Of a stretch of 64,000 nt of DNA, positions 1 to 9,486 are shown piece by piece. The position numbers were made by a program, and so were the translations under genes. Under the pieces are notes generated by a model. It worked only from the letters and a program-made list of their open reading frames with translations. It was not told where the DNA came from and searched no databases. The DNA is from Dysgonomonas hofstadii (GTDB taxonomy: Bacteria; Bacteroidota; Bacteroidia; Bacteroidales; Dysgonomonadaceae): the NCBI RefSeq assembly GCF_014196915.1, contig NZ_JACIEP010000013.1:62001-126000 (forward strand), read 5' to 3'. Every line of letters starts with the position of its first letter. The stretch's first letter is position 1.

Positions 1-721
1 CAGCTACAGCCTGCAAAACAAGCATCTCTTCCCCGTTTTTTACAACAGCTCCGTTTTCCTTACCCAGCCTCATAAACTTTGTTTCTGAAGGATTATAAAC
101 CAGATCGTACAGCAGATGTTTTGAAGATAGTAGCTCATATGGAATATCAGGTGCTTCTTCCGTTTTAGGATACATTCCTACCGGAGACGCATTAACTATC
201 ACCTTAAACTCAGACATAATATTTCCATCCAGTTCGGCATAAGTAAGCATACCCGGCTGACTTGTCCTCGACACGAAAGTTACCTCCAGCCCCAGATTCT
301 GCAAACCTTTAAGCACAGCCTTCGATGCGCCTCCTGTACCTAAAATCAGGGCTTTCTTATGATCCTCTTTATTAATCAGAGGCGAAATCGAATTCTGGAA
401 ACCAATGATATCGGAATTATATCCCTTTAATTTCACATTGCCGCCGTCTCTGATTATCTTAATTACATTGATAGCTCCTATATCTTTTGCCTGCGGATCA
501 AAATCATCCAGATACTGCATCACTTGCAGCTTATAAGGGAGAGTCACATTCATTCCTTTAAGGTTTTCATGTGACTTTATTATCTCCGGAAACAAACTGA
601 TATCCGATATTTCAAACTTAACGTATTCTGCATCTATATTCTCTACCCGGAACTTCTCATTGAAGAATTTCGGCGAGAATGAGTGTGTAAGGGGATTCCC
701 TATTATACCATACAAATCCAT
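1..721 (-). CDS. aroE: Shikimate dehydrogenase, C-terminus cut by window edge
   Basis: Reduces 3-dehydroshikimate to shikimate with NADPH in the cytosolic chorismate pathway, so it feeds the trp operon at the other end of the window. About 240 codons are visible from an ATG at 721. The N-terminus carries the substrate-binding motif GNPLTHSFSPKFFNE, followed by MNVTLPYK with the catalytic lysine. A glycine-rich nucleotide-binding loop (ALILGTGGASKAV) and a VNASPVGMYP motif come later. The last roughly 10 residues lie beyond base 1. The ompH-like gene just upstream on the same strand ends in a terminator, so aroE probably has its own promoter or depends on read-through. Identification is firm. 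Confidence 0.93.
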   Translation of the reverse strand, partial: MDLYGIIGNPLTHSFSPKFFNEKFRVENIDAEYVKFEISDISLFPEIIKSHENLKGMNVTLPYKLQVMQYLDDFDPQAKDIGAINVIKIIRDGGNVKLKGYNSDIIGFQNSISPLINKEDHKKALILGTGGASKAVLKGLQNLGLEVTFVSRTSQPGMLTYAELDGNIMSEFKVIVNASPVGMYPKTEEAPDIPYELLSSKHLLYDLVYNPSETKFMRLGKENGAVVKNGEEMLVLQAVA

Positions 722-744
722 AAAGCTAGACTTAGGTGTTATAT

Positions 745-782
745 ACAAAAAAATAGGATAACCCCAGATTGTTGTTATCCTA
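745..782 (-). terminator. Rho-independent terminator after the OmpH-like gene
   Basis: Perfect 8 bp stem AGGATAAC/GTTATCCT (755-762 with 774-781). Read on the minus strand it is followed by a run of seven T. It lies between the stop of the OmpH-like gene and the aroE start. Confidence 0.8.
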
Positions 783-802
783 ATTTCTATTTCATCAGCC
801 TG

Positions 803-1414
803 TTACTTAGACGATTCTGACTTATAGCGGCTATTCATCAGTTTTATTATCTGGTCGGTAATATTATACTGGTCTTTTGCCAACAGGATGTTATCCATAC
901 CTGTATTCGATAATATCATCTGATAATTGGCTGTCTTGTTATATTCTTCCAGATTTAAACGAACCGAATCGGCAATCTGGTTATTTACACGAATTTGTTC
1001 TTTTGCTATATCTTCCTGCAACTTCTGTGCCAATGCATGCAATTCATTTTCTTGTCTTTGGAGGCCGGCCTGTGCCTGACGGGCACGATCTTCGCTCAGG
1101 AAAGCGTTATTCTGAAGCTTTCTCTGAAAATCCTGCACATCATTTTCGAATTGTCTTTGTTTCGATTTCAGGGTAGCGTCTGCTTTTTTCGATTTTTCCA
1201 TCAACACTTCGCTGGCATCTTTATATAAATCATAATGACTTAACAGCGAATCCAAATTCACATATGCTATCGGCAATACACCTACGGAATCTCCTTCTAT
1301 AAATTTCACAGAAGAGCCACCGCCCTGGGAATTACTATTGTTACAAGATGAAAAAAAGAAAACAGACAAGGTTGCCCCTAACAGGACTTTCTTAATAACA
1401 GAGAGGTTCTTCAT
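803..1414 (-). CDS. OmpH/Skp family periplasmic chaperone, lipoprotein
   Basis: A 203-residue protein with a lipoprotein signal peptide: Lys-rich start, hydrophobic stretch and lipobox FFSSC near residue 24. The mature part resembles Skp/OmpH. It opens with IAYVNLDSLLSHYDLY, then has a long Gln/Lys/Glu-rich coiled-coil arm (about residues 65-150), then a short closing strand region. Skp proteins bind unfolded outer-membrane proteins in the periplasm as trimers, and Bacteroidota often encode several, some lipid-anchored. The gene is monocistronic, with a good promoter upstream and a terminator downstream. The family call is secure; the exact client proteins are not inferable. Confidence 0.85.
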   Translation of the reverse strand: MKNLSVIKKVLLGATLSVFFFSSCNNSNSQGGGSSVKFIEGDSVGVLPIAYVNLDSLLSHYDLYKDASEVLMEKSKKADATLKSKQRQFENDVQDFQRKLQNNAFLSEDRARQAQAGLQRQENELHALAQKLQEDIAKEQIRVNNQIADSVRLNLEEYNKTANYQMILSNTGMDNILLAKDQYNITDQIIKLMNSRYKSESSK

Positions 1415-1462
1415 TTATTTCATTCATTTAGTTAATCTAATTTAGACCCGTTGAAAGTTGTG

Positions 1463-1491
1463 CAAATATAACTAAATATATCTATTTCCAA
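1463..1491 (-). promoter_or_regulatory. Bacteroidota-type promoter for the OmpH-like gene
   Basis: On the minus strand TATATTTG (1463-1470) matches the TAnnTTTG -7 box. A TTG (1489-1491) lies 18 nt upstream, as expected for the -33 box. The start codon is about 50 nt downstream. Confidence 0.65.
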
Positions 1492-1644
1492 GAACGGTCT
1501 GGCAAAGATATATCTTTATGTTAAAACAACACTACATCGAAACCTTTAAAAGATGTAAAAAAATTGCTTTTTATCTGTTAACTCCATAATTTTATAACTG
1601 GAATAAACATTTTTCTATATAGATAATTCAAATTAAAAAAGATT

Positions 1645-3102
1645 ATGACAATAAAAGATCTGAAACCTAGTGAAGTATGGCATTACTTCTACGAACTGAC
1701 TCAAATACCGCGTCCTTCCAAGAAAGAAGAAAAAGTGATAGCATACTTGCTTGATTTTGCACGCAAGCATAATCTCGAAGCTAAAAAAGACGAGGCTGGG
1801 AACGTTCTTATAGTAAAACCTGCAACCAAAGGCCTCGAAAACCTGCCTACCGTTATTCTGCAAGGACATGTGGACATGGTGGCTGAAAAAAACAGCGATA
1901 CTATACACGATTTCGACAAAGACCCGATAGAAACCTATGTAGACGGCGATTGGCTGAAGGCTAAAGGCACCACGCTTGGTGCTGATAATGGTGTAGGTGT
2001 TGCCGCTGCCCTGGCGATACTTGCATCCGGCACGATAGAACATGGTAAGCTGGAATGTCTGTTCACTGTGGACGAAGAAACCGGGCTTACCGGAGCCTAT
2101 GCGCTTGGCAAAGACTTCCTCAACGGGGATATCCTTATTAATCTGGATACCGAAGAAGAAGGTGAAATATATATCGGCTGTGCAGGAGGAAAGATCACCA
2201 CTGCAACCTTTACCTACAAGCCGGAACCGGTACCATCCAACTACTTCTGGTTCAAAGTCCAGGTAACTGGGCTGAGTGGCGGCCATTCGGGTTCCGACAT
2301 AGACAAAGGGCTGGGTAATGCCAATAAAATACTGAACCGGTACCTGTGGGCTCTGTCCCGGAAATCCGACCTTGCCCTGGCTGGAATAAACGGAGGAAAC
2401 CTCCACAATGCCATTGCCCGTGAAGCGTATGCAGTAGCCGGTGTTCCCTACAGCAAAAAAGAAGACGTTATAGTGGAGCTGAATACACTTGCTCCCGAAA
2501 TCGAGGCTGAGCTAAAAATGGTAGATCCTAACCTGAAAATGACAGTAGGGTCAACCGATACCCCGGCCTTTATTATAGACAAAGAGACCAGTTACAATTT
2601 GCTAAATGCCATATATGCCTGTCCGCACGGAGTATTAGGAATGAGCCACGAGATTACAGGACTGGTGGAAACCTCTACCAATCTGGCTTCGGTGAAAATG
2701 AAAGAAGGCAATACTATAGTTATCACTGCCAGCCAAAGGAGTTCGACCAACTCACTGAAGGATGATGCGGCCAATATGGTAAATACTGTATTCACACTGG
2801 CGAAAGCAGATGTGCAGCATTCTGCCGGATATCCGGGCTGGAAACCGGACCCTGAATCCAAAGTATTAGGCGTAGCCAAAGAATCATACAAAAAACTATT
2901 TGGAAAAGAACCTGAAATTATGGCCATACATGCCGGACTGGAATGCGGACTGTTCCTCGAAAAATATCCGCATCTGGATATGATCTCATGCGGCCCAACC
3001 ATCAGGAATGCGCATTCTCCGGAAGAACAGATCGAAATAGCAACTGTACCTCTATGGTGGGATCTATTATTAGATATTCTGAAAAATATTCCGGCGAAAT
3101 AA
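1645..3102 (+). CDS. pepD: Cytosol non-specific dipeptidase / aminoacyl-histidine dipeptidase
   Basis: A 485-residue M20-family metallopeptidase without a signal peptide, hydrolysing a broad range of dipeptides, including Xaa-His, in the cytosol. Metal and catalytic motifs are in order: QGHVDMV (His and Asp, about residue 74), TLGADNGVG (bridging Asp, about 113), DEETGLTGA (catalytic Glu and metal Glu, about 143) and a C-terminal NAHSPEEQ with a metal His. A dimerisation/lid domain with GGHSG lies between. The length is normal for PepD. The gene stands alone and ends at a clear terminator. No close in-frame Met competes with the chosen ATG. Confidence 0.93.
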   Translation: MTIKDLKPSEVWHYFYELTQIPRPSKKEEKVIAYLLDFARKHNLEAKKDEAGNVLIVKPATKGLENLPTVILQGHVDMVAEKNSDTIHDFDKDPIETYVDGDWLKAKGTTLGADNGVGVAAALAILASGTIEHGKLECLFTVDEETGLTGAYALGKDFLNGDILINLDTEEEGEIYIGCAGGKITTATFTYKPEPVPSNYFWFKVQVTGLSGGHSGSDIDKGLGNANKILNRYLWALSRKSDLALAGINGGNLHNAIAREAYAVAGVPYSKKEDVIVELNTLAPEIEAELKMVDPNLKMTVGSTDTPAFIIDKETSYNLLNAIYACPHGVLGMSHEITGLVETSTNLASVKMKEGNTIVITASQRSSTNSLKDDAANMVNTVFTLAKADVQHSAGYPGWKPDPESKVLGVAKESYKKLFGKEPEIMAIHAGLECGLFLEKYPHLDMISCGPTIRNAHSPEEQIEIATVPLWWDLLLDILKNIPAK

Positions 3103-3130
3103 ACAGAAAAATCGACTTTCACTATATAAT

Positions 3131-3164
3131 CAGCCGTCTGGAGACTTCTTCAGGCGGCTTTTTC
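3131..3164 (+). terminator. Rho-independent terminator after pepD
   Basis: Stem AGCCGTCTG (3132-3140) pairs with CAGGCGGCT (3151-3159) with one G-T wobble, followed by five or six T. Confidence 0.85.
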
Positions 3165-3230
3165 AGTTAGCAGTTATCAGAAATACTTGTAACTCGTAAC
3201 TAAATAAAACCTGACAAACCTGACATTTTC

Positions 3231-3779
3231 TCAATCTTTCAGTCGCAATTTCATCATGATATCCGTTTGTTTGTCATCACCCAACATAAAAAAATGCTTA
3301 TCGAACTCTACAAAGCCGTTCTTACTGTAAAATTTTAATGCCTTGTGATTTTCTTCCCAGACTCCCAGCCATATATAATCCACATTTTTCTGCATGGCAA
3401 TCTGCACAGCTTTTTCGTAAAACAGTTGTCCTATCTTTTTCCCATGAAATTCAGGGAGCACATAAATACGTTCAATTTCAAGCGAATGGTCATCTTTTAA
3501 GTCGGTTTGTGATTGTCCGGAGTTTAACTTCAGATAACCGACTATATTATCATCGATCAGGGCAAAATAGAATTCTGAATCAGCATTGTTCAGCTCCTCT
3601 GTCAATCTTTCCAATGAAAAACCCTCTTCCAGATATTTTGCCATGTTTTCCTCTGTGTTTACATCAGAAAACGCTTCAAAAAATGTTCTTTTACTAATAT
3701 ACTGTAATTGGAGAAGATCGCTGATAGTTACTTCCTTTATATCTATATGGTTCATATTTTTATTACTTTCATCTGCCAT
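3231..3779 (-). CDS. GNAT family N-acetyltransferase
   Basis: About 182 residues from the Met at 3779. It transfers an acetyl group from acetyl-CoA to an amine; the substrate is unknown. The acetyl-CoA pyrophosphate loop is ERIYVLPEFHGKKIG, preceded by FYFALIDDNIVGYLKL and followed by IWLGVWEENHKALKFYSKNG with the typical C-terminal FYxKxGF motif. The frame stays open upstream to 3872, but a TATATTTG promoter box at 3850-3857 lies inside that extension. Translation therefore should start at 3779 or at the next Met (3755). The gene is a single transcription unit. The family is certain, the substrate is not. Confidence 0.85.
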   Translation of the reverse strand: MADESNKNMNHIDIKEVTISDLLQLQYISKRTFFEAFSDVNTEENMAKYLEEGFSLERLTEELNNADSEFYFALIDDNIVGYLKLNSGQSQTDLKDDHSLEIERIYVLPEFHGKKIGQLFYEKAVQIAMQKNVDYIWLGVWEENHKALKFYSKNGFVEFDKHFFMLGDDKQTDIMMKLRLKD

Positions 3780-3849
3780 TCTGAAGTAACGAAAGATCCT
3801 ATCTAAACAAAAGAAATGCCTTTCCTCGTCAGCATGGCAAAATTCGACG

Positions 3850-3857
3850 CAAATATA
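3850..3857 (-). promoter_or_regulatory. Putative -7 box for the GNAT gene
   Basis: TATATTTG on the minus strand is a perfect TAnnTTTG match. No TTG at ideal spacing was found. It decides against the upstream start at 3872. Confidence 0.45.
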
Positions 3858-3989
3858 TAAACATTCCCACATGGAAGTAAAATATCAATATCTAAAATTT
3901 CCCCGGAGATAAATAATTCCCCGTAGCATCAAGGGTAAAAGGAGGCAAAAACCAGTTAACAATGCATTTAATTCTTAATTCTTAGTTCT

Positions 3990-4559
3990 TCATTTTTCAT
4001 TTATTCTCATTCTTTCATCATTCTCAATACTCTTCCTCTCCTCTTCGGTCGCCATCCTGATGACCTGGCTGTCCTCCCCGTTCAGATGCTTATCCAGTTT
4101 AATAAACAAGTCGGCCTCATGCTGGTTATTTACATAAATAATTTGCTGCCGTAGTTTCGGCTTTTCTGCCGCTTCTTTCTCCTTGCGTTTTTCCTCCTGT
4201 TCCAGCACATATTTGATAGCTGCCAAGTTCGGTGGATATTGTTTCTTCTTTACTACCCGTGATTTTTCTATCTGCACATGCGGATTGCTTTTGGCTGGTT
4301 CATACACCACTTTTTCTTCTTCCAGTGTATAACCTTCCAGTTTCTTGCGAAGCGAAGCACGGGCGATGGACACCAGCATCTCGTCCCGCTGGCGCATGGC
4401 TTCATCCACCGCCTTTTTAAATTCGGGTTTGGTGTCGAGCCACTGGTAGTAAGTTTCGCGGGAGATACGCGCCACCATGCATAGTTCTTTTACTGTGTAA
4501 ATGTCGGATTCGATCAGGGATAGGATTTCCGATACTAGTTCTTTTGTGTACTTGGACAT
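3990..4559 (-). CDS. Orphan HTH protein, terminase-small-subunit-like
   Basis: About 189 residues starting at MSKYTKELV. The frame stays open further up to 4595, but those codons read through a palindromic repeat. The first 60 residues form a helix-turn-helix (TVKELCMVARISRETYYQWL) like those of phage terminase small subunits and transposase-type HTH proteins. A charged, helical C-terminal half contains a Lys/Glu-rich stretch. No nuclease, transposase or packaging partner is adjacent. A paralog lies at 53034-53678 with the same start (MSKYxExL), the same ISRxTxYxW motif and a similar GC-rich repeat plus TATAGATAA just upstream. The function is unknown; DNA binding is inferred from the HTH only. 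Confidence 0.7.
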   Translation of the reverse strand: MSKYTKELVSEILSLIESDIYTVKELCMVARISRETYYQWLDTKPEFKKAVDEAMRQRDEMLVSIARASLRKKLEGYTLEEEKVVYEPAKSNPHVQIEKSRVVKKKQYPPNLAAIKYVLEQEEKRKEKEAAEKPKLRQQIIYVNNQHEADLFIKLDKHLNGEDSQVIRMATEEERKSIENDERMRINEK

Positions 4560-4575
4560 AGTTTTTGTTTTTAGA

Positions 4576-4631
4576 GGCCCCTCCAACCTCCCCACAGAGG
4601 AGGCTATTCCCCCTACGGGGGTTAGGGGGCC
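4576..4631. repeat. GC-rich composite palindrome upstream of HTH gene 1
   Basis: A 56 bp element running from GGCCCCTCC to GGGGGCC. It is made of two adjacent hairpin halves: CCTCCCC...GAGGAGG and CCCCCTACGGGGG. The same two halves recur, separated by 50-70 bp, at the trpB/trpE and trpE/trpG junctions. It lies in the 5' leader of the HTH gene. Confidence 0.75.
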
Positions 4632-4731
4632 GTGGTTTTCCAGTATAGATAAACCTGTCCAGATTTGATAACAAAAAAACTCACTTTCAGTGGAATTTTG
4701 ACTAAAAATCCTTCAGAACACAACCAAAATC

Positions 4732-5445
4732 TTACAATTTCAGGTAGAACTCCCTGACCAGCGCAACAAACTCTTCCGAATAAACATGCCTTGCCTTTTC
4801 TATTACAAGGCTCGATTCTTTTACAGGCATTTGCTTTTTCGACAGTTCTACCAAAACCCGCTTAGGCATAGAATCCGGTTTGGGGTAAATATTTGTCAGT
4901 TTCGAAACATACAGATTATTTTCTTCTGCCAATAAAATAATTTTCTCCTTTTCATCGTAAGGATAGACCATCGCAAACCTCCCCTCCCTGTTCAATATAC
5001 CCGAAGATAAACCGATCAGTTCCTCTAGCGATAAGCTATCAGTATGACGGGCCAAGGTTCTGTTGTCACTGGGCGATCTTAGCGATTGGGTAAAATACGG
5101 AGGATTGGAAACTATCAGATCATATTTCCGCCGATTTTCACAAACAAATTCCTGCAACGGCCGATGAATACATTTTATCCGTCCTCTAAAAGGCGAATTA
5201 TCTACATTATCCTTAGCCTGCCCTATAGCATCTGCATCAATATCAATAGCATCAATCAATGATTTGTCATTCCTCTGAGCCATCATCAAGGCTACCAATC
5301 CTGCCCCTGTACCAATATCGAGTGCAGTATCCACTCCTGCCACATCAGTCCATGCGCCGAGCAATACACCGTCGGTACCCACTTTCATGGCACAACGGTC
5401 GTGATAAACAGTGAACTTCTTAAACCGGAAATACGGATTTGGCAT
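4732..5445 (-). CDS. trmN6: tRNA1(Val) (adenine(37)-N6)-methyltransferase
   Basis: A 237-residue class I SAM-dependent methyltransferase. It starts with the family signature FRFKKFTVYHDRCAMKVGTD and the SAM-binding motif LDIGTGAGLVALMMAQR (about residue 42). It also has an acidic motif (IDAIDIDADAI) and the N6-adenine catalytic motif SNPPYF (about residue 113). Homologs such as E. coli TrmN6 (YfiC) methylate A37 of tRNA1(Val) in the cytosol. Length and motif order are normal. The gene is transcribed divergently from lon. Confidence 0.88.
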   Translation of the reverse strand: MPNPYFRFKKFTVYHDRCAMKVGTDGVLLGAWTDVAGVDTALDIGTGAGLVALMMAQRNDKSLIDAIDIDADAIGQAKDNVDNSPFRGRIKCIHRPLQEFVCENRRKYDLIVSNPPYFTQSLRSPSDNRTLARHTDSLSLEELIGLSSGILNREGRFAMVYPYDEKEKIILLAEENNLYVSKLTNIYPKPDSMPKRVLVELSKKQMPVKESSLVIEKARHVYSEEFVALVREFYLKL

Positions 5446-5571
5446 GATATGAAGATTATAACTTTATGGCACAACTTTTGTTATATATTTAAAGCAAAGT
5501 TAGTTAATAATCTGTATTTTTACAGCCCATTTTAATGTAAACGGGCTAACACAATATAAAAGGATAAATAT

Positions 5572-8058
5572 ATGTTCAACAAGAAAAAAGATTTACTCGC
5601 TATCGAAGAGGGAAGTGAACCTGTCATCTCGATCATTACTAATGACTTCGACGACGGCGACTGCTATATAAACGAACGTGACCTGAAAGAGGAACTGGCC
5701 ATACTTCCGCTACGCAACACTGTTATATTCCCGGGTACAAGCATGCCGATTGCCGTTGCACGCAAAAAATCACTGAAACTGATAAAAGCAATAAACCGGC
5801 AAAAAGGTAAATATGTCGGCCTCATCTGCCAAAAGGACGCGGAAAACGAAGATCCCGAATTTAGCGATCTTTATCCCATGGGTGTTATCGGTGAGATAAT
5901 CCGTGTAATAGAGCTTCCCGACGATGAAAATGTAACCGTGATTTTTCAGGGTAAAAAACGTTTTGAACTGACAGAACTGACACAAACAGAACCATACCTG
6001 AAAGGCCGGCATGAAATAAAGGAAACAATCCCTGTTATCAAAACCGACACCGAGTATAAAGCCTTGCTCGATTCTATTCGCGACCTGATGATACAGATGT
6101 TGCGCATGTATGGAGAACCGCCAAAAGAATTTATACAGCGGCTGAAGTCCGATATAGTTTCACCAGTGCTAGTCAACTATTGTTGTGCCAATCTGCCCGT
6201 ATCGGGATCAGAGAAGCAGGTTCTCCTTGAAATAGATGACGACAAGGAACGTGCTTACCGCCTGTTGATGATACTGAACCGCGAGACTCAGATGATGGAA
6301 ATGAAGCTGAACATTCAGATGAAAACCAGAGAGGAACTGAACCAGCAGCAAAAAGAATATTTCCTTCAACAACAGATCAAAACCATCCAGGACGAACTGG
6401 GCGGTAATCCCCAACAGGCCGATGTAGAAGAATTCAAGCTGCGGGCAGCTAAAAAGAAATGGACGAAAGATGTAGCACAAGCTTTCGAAAAAGAAATAAG
6501 CAAACTGGAGCGTCTGCATCCGCAATCGCCGGATTATTCGATGCAATACACCTATATCGAAACTTTCCTCGACCTGCCATGGGCTGAATATACCAAAGAT
6601 AATTTCAACCTGAAGCATGCGCAGAAAGTGCTCGACCAGGATCACTTCGGACTGGAAAAAGTGAAAGAACGCATCATAGAGCATCTTGCCGTACTAAAAT
6701 TGAAAGGCGACCTCAAATCTCCGATACTTTGCCTGTATGGCCCTCCGGGAGTGGGTAAGACATCGCTGGGAAAATCTATCGCCAAAGCTTTGAACCGCAA
6801 CTATGTGCGTGTTTCGTTCGGTGGGTTGCACGATGAATCGGAAATCCGCGGACACCGTCGCACCTATATAGGAGCTATGCCGGGACGTATTATACAGAAT
6901 ATACTGAAAGCCGGCTCTTCGAACCCGGTATTTGTCCTTGACGAGATAGATAAGATCGGCAACGATTTCAGGGGCGATCCTGCGTCGGCCCTGCTCGAGG
7001 TGCTCGATCCTGAACAAAATTCGGCTTTTCACGATAATTATCTGAATGTGGAATACGATTTGTCGAAAGTGATGTTCATTGCCACAGCAAACAATCTTTC
7101 CACAATCTCGCAACCATTGCTCGACCGCATGGAGTTGATCGATGTCAGCGGATATATAATCGAAGAAAAAGTGGAGATTGCACGCCGCCATCTGATCCTT
7201 AAACAATTGGAGAATCATGGCCTGAAAAAAGACGTTATCGACATTCCGAAGAAAACAATAGAAAAGATCGTCGAAAACTATACCCGCGAATCGGGAGTAC
7301 GCGAACTGGACAAGAAGATTGCCAAAATAATGCGCAAAGTAGCCCGCAAAGTGGCTTCCGAAGAAGAATACAAGAAAGTGATCGATCCCGAAGATCTGCA
7401 GGAATACCTCGGAGCGGTAGAATATACCCGCGACCGTTATCAGGGCAATGATTATGCCGGAGTAGTTACCGGACTGGCATGGACTTCTGTCGGAGGTGAG
7501 ATACTATTTATCGAAACATCATTGAGCCGGGGCAAAGGCAGTAAACTTACCCTGACCGGAAATCTGGGCGATGTGATGAAGGAATCTGCAGTACTGGCTC
7601 TCGAATATCTTCATTCGCATGACAAGCAACTGGGGATTGACGAACGTGTTTTCGAAAACTGGAATATACACATACACGTGCCCGAAGGCGCCATTCCGAA
7701 AGACGGCCCGTCGGCAGGTATCACCATGGTGACATCGCTGGCATCGGCTCTTACTCAGCGTAGAGTGAAGCCAAATCTGGCCATGACAGGAGAGATCACG
7801 CTTCGTGGAAAGGTTCTTCCCGTGGGCGGGATACGTGAAAAAATCCTTGCGGCGAAACGCGCGGGTATAAAAGAGATCATCCTGTGTAAGGAGAACCAGA
7901 AGGACATAGATGAGATCAAACCGTTGTACCTGAAAGGTCTTAAATTCCACTATGTGGACGATATCAGACAGGTACTGAATATCGCGCTGCTCGAGGAAAA
8001 AGTAAAACATCCCCTCGACCTGACAGTAAAGGAAGAGAAGACAGAAAAAGGAAACTGA
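5572..8058 (+). CDS. lon: ATP-dependent Lon protease
   Basis: An 828-residue LonA. The N-terminal substrate-binding domain begins around [16 protein letters not shown], followed by a coiled region, an AAA+ module with Walker [10 protein letters not shown] near residue 390 and Walker B FVLDEIDK, and a C-terminal protease domain. The catalytic dyad is visible as Ser714 in DGPSAGI and Lys757 in [11 protein letters not shown], with the usual 43-residue spacing. Lon degrades misfolded and regulatory proteins in the cytosol. A short leader with a small GC hairpin (AGCCC/GGGCT, 5524-5547) precedes the gene. A terminator follows it, and a degraded copy of its last 48 bp lies at 9487-9534. Confidence 0.97.
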   Translation: MFNKKKDLLAIEEGSEPVISIITNDFDDGDCYINERDLKEELAILPLRNTVIFPGTSMPIAVARKKSLKLIKAINRQKGKYVGLICQKDAENEDPEFSDLYPMGVIGEIIRVIELPDDENVTVIFQGKKRFELTELTQTEPYLKGRHEIKETIPVIKTDTEYKALLDSIRDLMIQMLRMYGEPPKEFIQRLKSDIVSPVLVNYCCANLPVSGSEKQVLLEIDDDKERAYRLLMILNRETQMMEMKLNIQMKTREELNQQQKEYFLQQQIKTIQDELGGNPQQADVEEFKLRAAKKKWTKDVAQAFEKEISKLERLHPQSPDYSMQYTYIETFLDLPWAEYTKDNFNLKHAQKVLDQDHFGLEKVKERIIEHLAVLKLKGDLKSPILCLYGPPGVGKTSLGKSIAKALNRNYVRVSFGGLHDESEIRGHRRTYIGAMPGRIIQNILKAGSSNPVFVLDEIDKIGNDFRGDPASALLEVLDPEQNSAFHDNYLNVEYDLSKVMFIATANNLSTISQPLLDRMELIDVSGYIIEEKVEIARRHLILKQLENHGLKKDVIDIPKKTIEKIVENYTRESGVRELDKKIAKIMRKVARKVASEEEYKKVIDPEDLQEYLGAVEYTRDRYQGNDYAGVVTGLAWTSVGGEILFIETSLSRGKGSKLTLTGNLGDVMKESAVLALEYLHSHDKQLGIDERVFENWNIHIHVPEGAIPKDGPSAGITMVTSLASALTQRRVKPNLAMTGEITLRGKVLPVGGIREKILAAKRAGIKEIILCKENQKDIDEIKPLYLKGLKFHYVDDIRQVLNIALLEEKVKHPLDLTVKEEKTEKGN

Positions 8059-8077
8059 GAATAAATCAATAAATAGA

Positions 8078-8112
8078 AAAGTGTGAATCGGAGGGTTCGC
8101 ACTTTTTTTTGT
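8078..8112 (+). terminator. Rho-independent terminator after lon
   Basis: Stem GTGTGAA/TTCGCAC (one wobble) around 8081-8102, extended by AAA/TTT, and followed by eight T. Confidence 0.8.
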
Positions 8113-8161
8113 ATTATTGTATATTATTACCCTATAAATAAGAAATAGATTCTCTATACCT

Positions 8162-8764
8162 ATGGAAAACAAATTTGATCAGGAGATGTTCCGAAAAACA
8201 AATACTGAGCTAATAAAAATCGTAACTATCGACCGGGAGGATTATCAACTACTCGCTATCGAAGCCGCCGAAAACGAACTAAAAAAACGTAATATCTCCG
8301 ACTTTGAGATTGAAAGCACAAAGCAAAAAACACTTGAAGACAAAATACGAAATATTAAGATTGAAAAAAATACCGTTAATCCAGGAATAAGATTTTTCAA
8401 TTTTATAATTGATTCGCTTGTTTGGCTTATAATTGCCTTCATATTTACATTTCCTTTAAATGCCAATAATAACGGGCAAATGCTTATCGGATATATTGTG
8501 ATGCTGGGAACATATATCGGCTATTATTTCTTTCTCGAGACGAAATTCCAACAGACATTAGGTAAAATGCTCACAAAAACCAAAGTAGTGAAATACAATG
8601 AAGAGAAACCAAGCACTGCGGATATCCTGGCAAGAACGCTTTTAAGAATCATTGCTCCATTCGATCTTATTTCTTTTCTTTTCACCCGAAATGGATTACA
8701 CGATAAATTATCTCATACAAAGGTGATAAAAGTCGGCAGCAACCAAAAAACAATGGTAATATAA
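8162..8764 (+). CDS. RDD family membrane protein
   Basis: A 200-residue protein with a soluble charged N-terminal part (about 75 residues) and an RDD domain behind it. RFFNFIIDSLVWL is the R-D signature helix. Two more hydrophobic helices follow, then the conserved FFLETKFQQTLGKMLTKTKVV segment. RDD proteins sit in the inner membrane; some are implicated in ion transport, but the role here is unknown. The gene is followed after 5 nt by the AlkD-like gene, so the two are probably co-transcribed. The pair is bracketed by the lon 3' end and a degraded copy of it. Confidence 0.8.
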   Translation: MENKFDQEMFRKTNTELIKIVTIDREDYQLLAIEAAENELKKRNISDFEIESTKQKTLEDKIRNIKIEKNTVNPGIRFFNFIIDSLVWLIIAFIFTFPLNANNNGQMLIGYIVMLGTYIGYYFFLETKFQQTLGKMLTKTKVVKYNEEKPSTADILARTLLRIIAPFDLISFLFTRNGLHDKLSHTKVIKVGSNQKTMVI

Positions 8765-8769
8765 AAAAC

Positions 8770-9486
8770 ATGAAAACGAAAATAATAAAGGAAATCCGCC
8801 AGATATTAAAAGATAGTGTGGACGAAAAGACACTTAATTCCCCGAAACGTTATTTTAAAGAAGGAGAAGAACCAAAGGTCTATGGCGTACGGATGGGCGA
8901 AATCAGTAAGTTAGGCAAGCTCTTTTACAGTCAGATAAAGGATATGCCTAAACATGAAATTTTCGAAATTTGTGAAGGATTATGGAAATCAGCCTATCTT
9001 GAAGAGGCTGTTATCGCCTGTATCTTTACCGATGCCATGCACGAACAATACGAACCTTCCGATTTCAAAGTCTTCGAATACTGGGTTCAAAACTATGTAA
9101 ACAACTGGGCTGATTGCGACACCCTGTGCAACCATACGATAGGCACTTTTATAATGATGTATCCCAAATACATACATGAATTAAAAAAGTGGGCCAAATC
9201 ACCCGGTCGCTGGGAAAAGAGAGCATCGGCAGTTACCCTGATCATTCCCGCAAGAAAAGGAATGTTCCTGAATGATATATTCGAAATTGCAGACATCCTT
9301 CTCATGGACAAGGACGATATGGTGCAGAAAGGCTATGGCTGGATGCTCAAGGCAGCAAGCGAAGCCCACCGGAAAGAAGTATTTGACTATGTAATTTCTA
9401 GAAAGGCGGTAATGCCACGTACAGCCCTGCGTTATGCCATCGAGAAAATGCCGCCGGAATTAAGAGCCGAAGCAATGAAAAAATAA
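8770..9486 (+). CDS. AlkD-like DNA alkylation repair protein
   Basis: A 238-residue all-helical HEAT-like repeat protein of the AlkC/AlkD glycosylase superfamily. Recognisable segments are the N-terminal FKEGEEPKVYGVRMGEI, the central WVQNYVNNWADCDTLCNHTIG and WEKRASAVTLIIPARKG. AlkD removes bulky or cationic alkylated bases by contacting the DNA backbone, and the Trp/Asp and Arg positions in the central motif correspond to its active-site cleft. No regulatory Ada gene is nearby. Second gene of a probable two-gene unit with the RDD protein. The superfamily call is strong; the substrate range is inferred. Confidence 0.85.
   Translation: MKTKIIKEIRQILKDSVDEKTLNSPKRYFKEGEEPKVYGVRMGEISKLGKLFYSQIKDMPKHEIFEICEGLWKSAYLEEAVIACIFTDAMHEQYEPSDFKVFEYWVQNYVNNWADCDTLCNHTIGTFIMMYPKYIHELKKWAKSPGRWEKRASAVTLIIPARKGMFLNDIFEIADILLMDKDDMVQKGYGWMLKAASEAHRKEVFDYVISRKAVMPRTALRYAIEKMPPELRAEAMKK

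Noticed and set aside
1633-2406. 257-codon frame opposite pepD
   Set aside because: Antisense shadow of a firmly identified gene; Phe/Tyr-rich translation with no domain.
3990-4559. Prophage terminase
   Set aside because: Only the small-subunit-like HTH is present; no large subunit, portal, capsid or integrase is nearby.
4560-4674. Overlapping frame and N-terminal extension upstream of HTH gene 1
   Set aside because: Reads only the GC-rich palindrome; the HTH paralog comparison sets the start at 4559.
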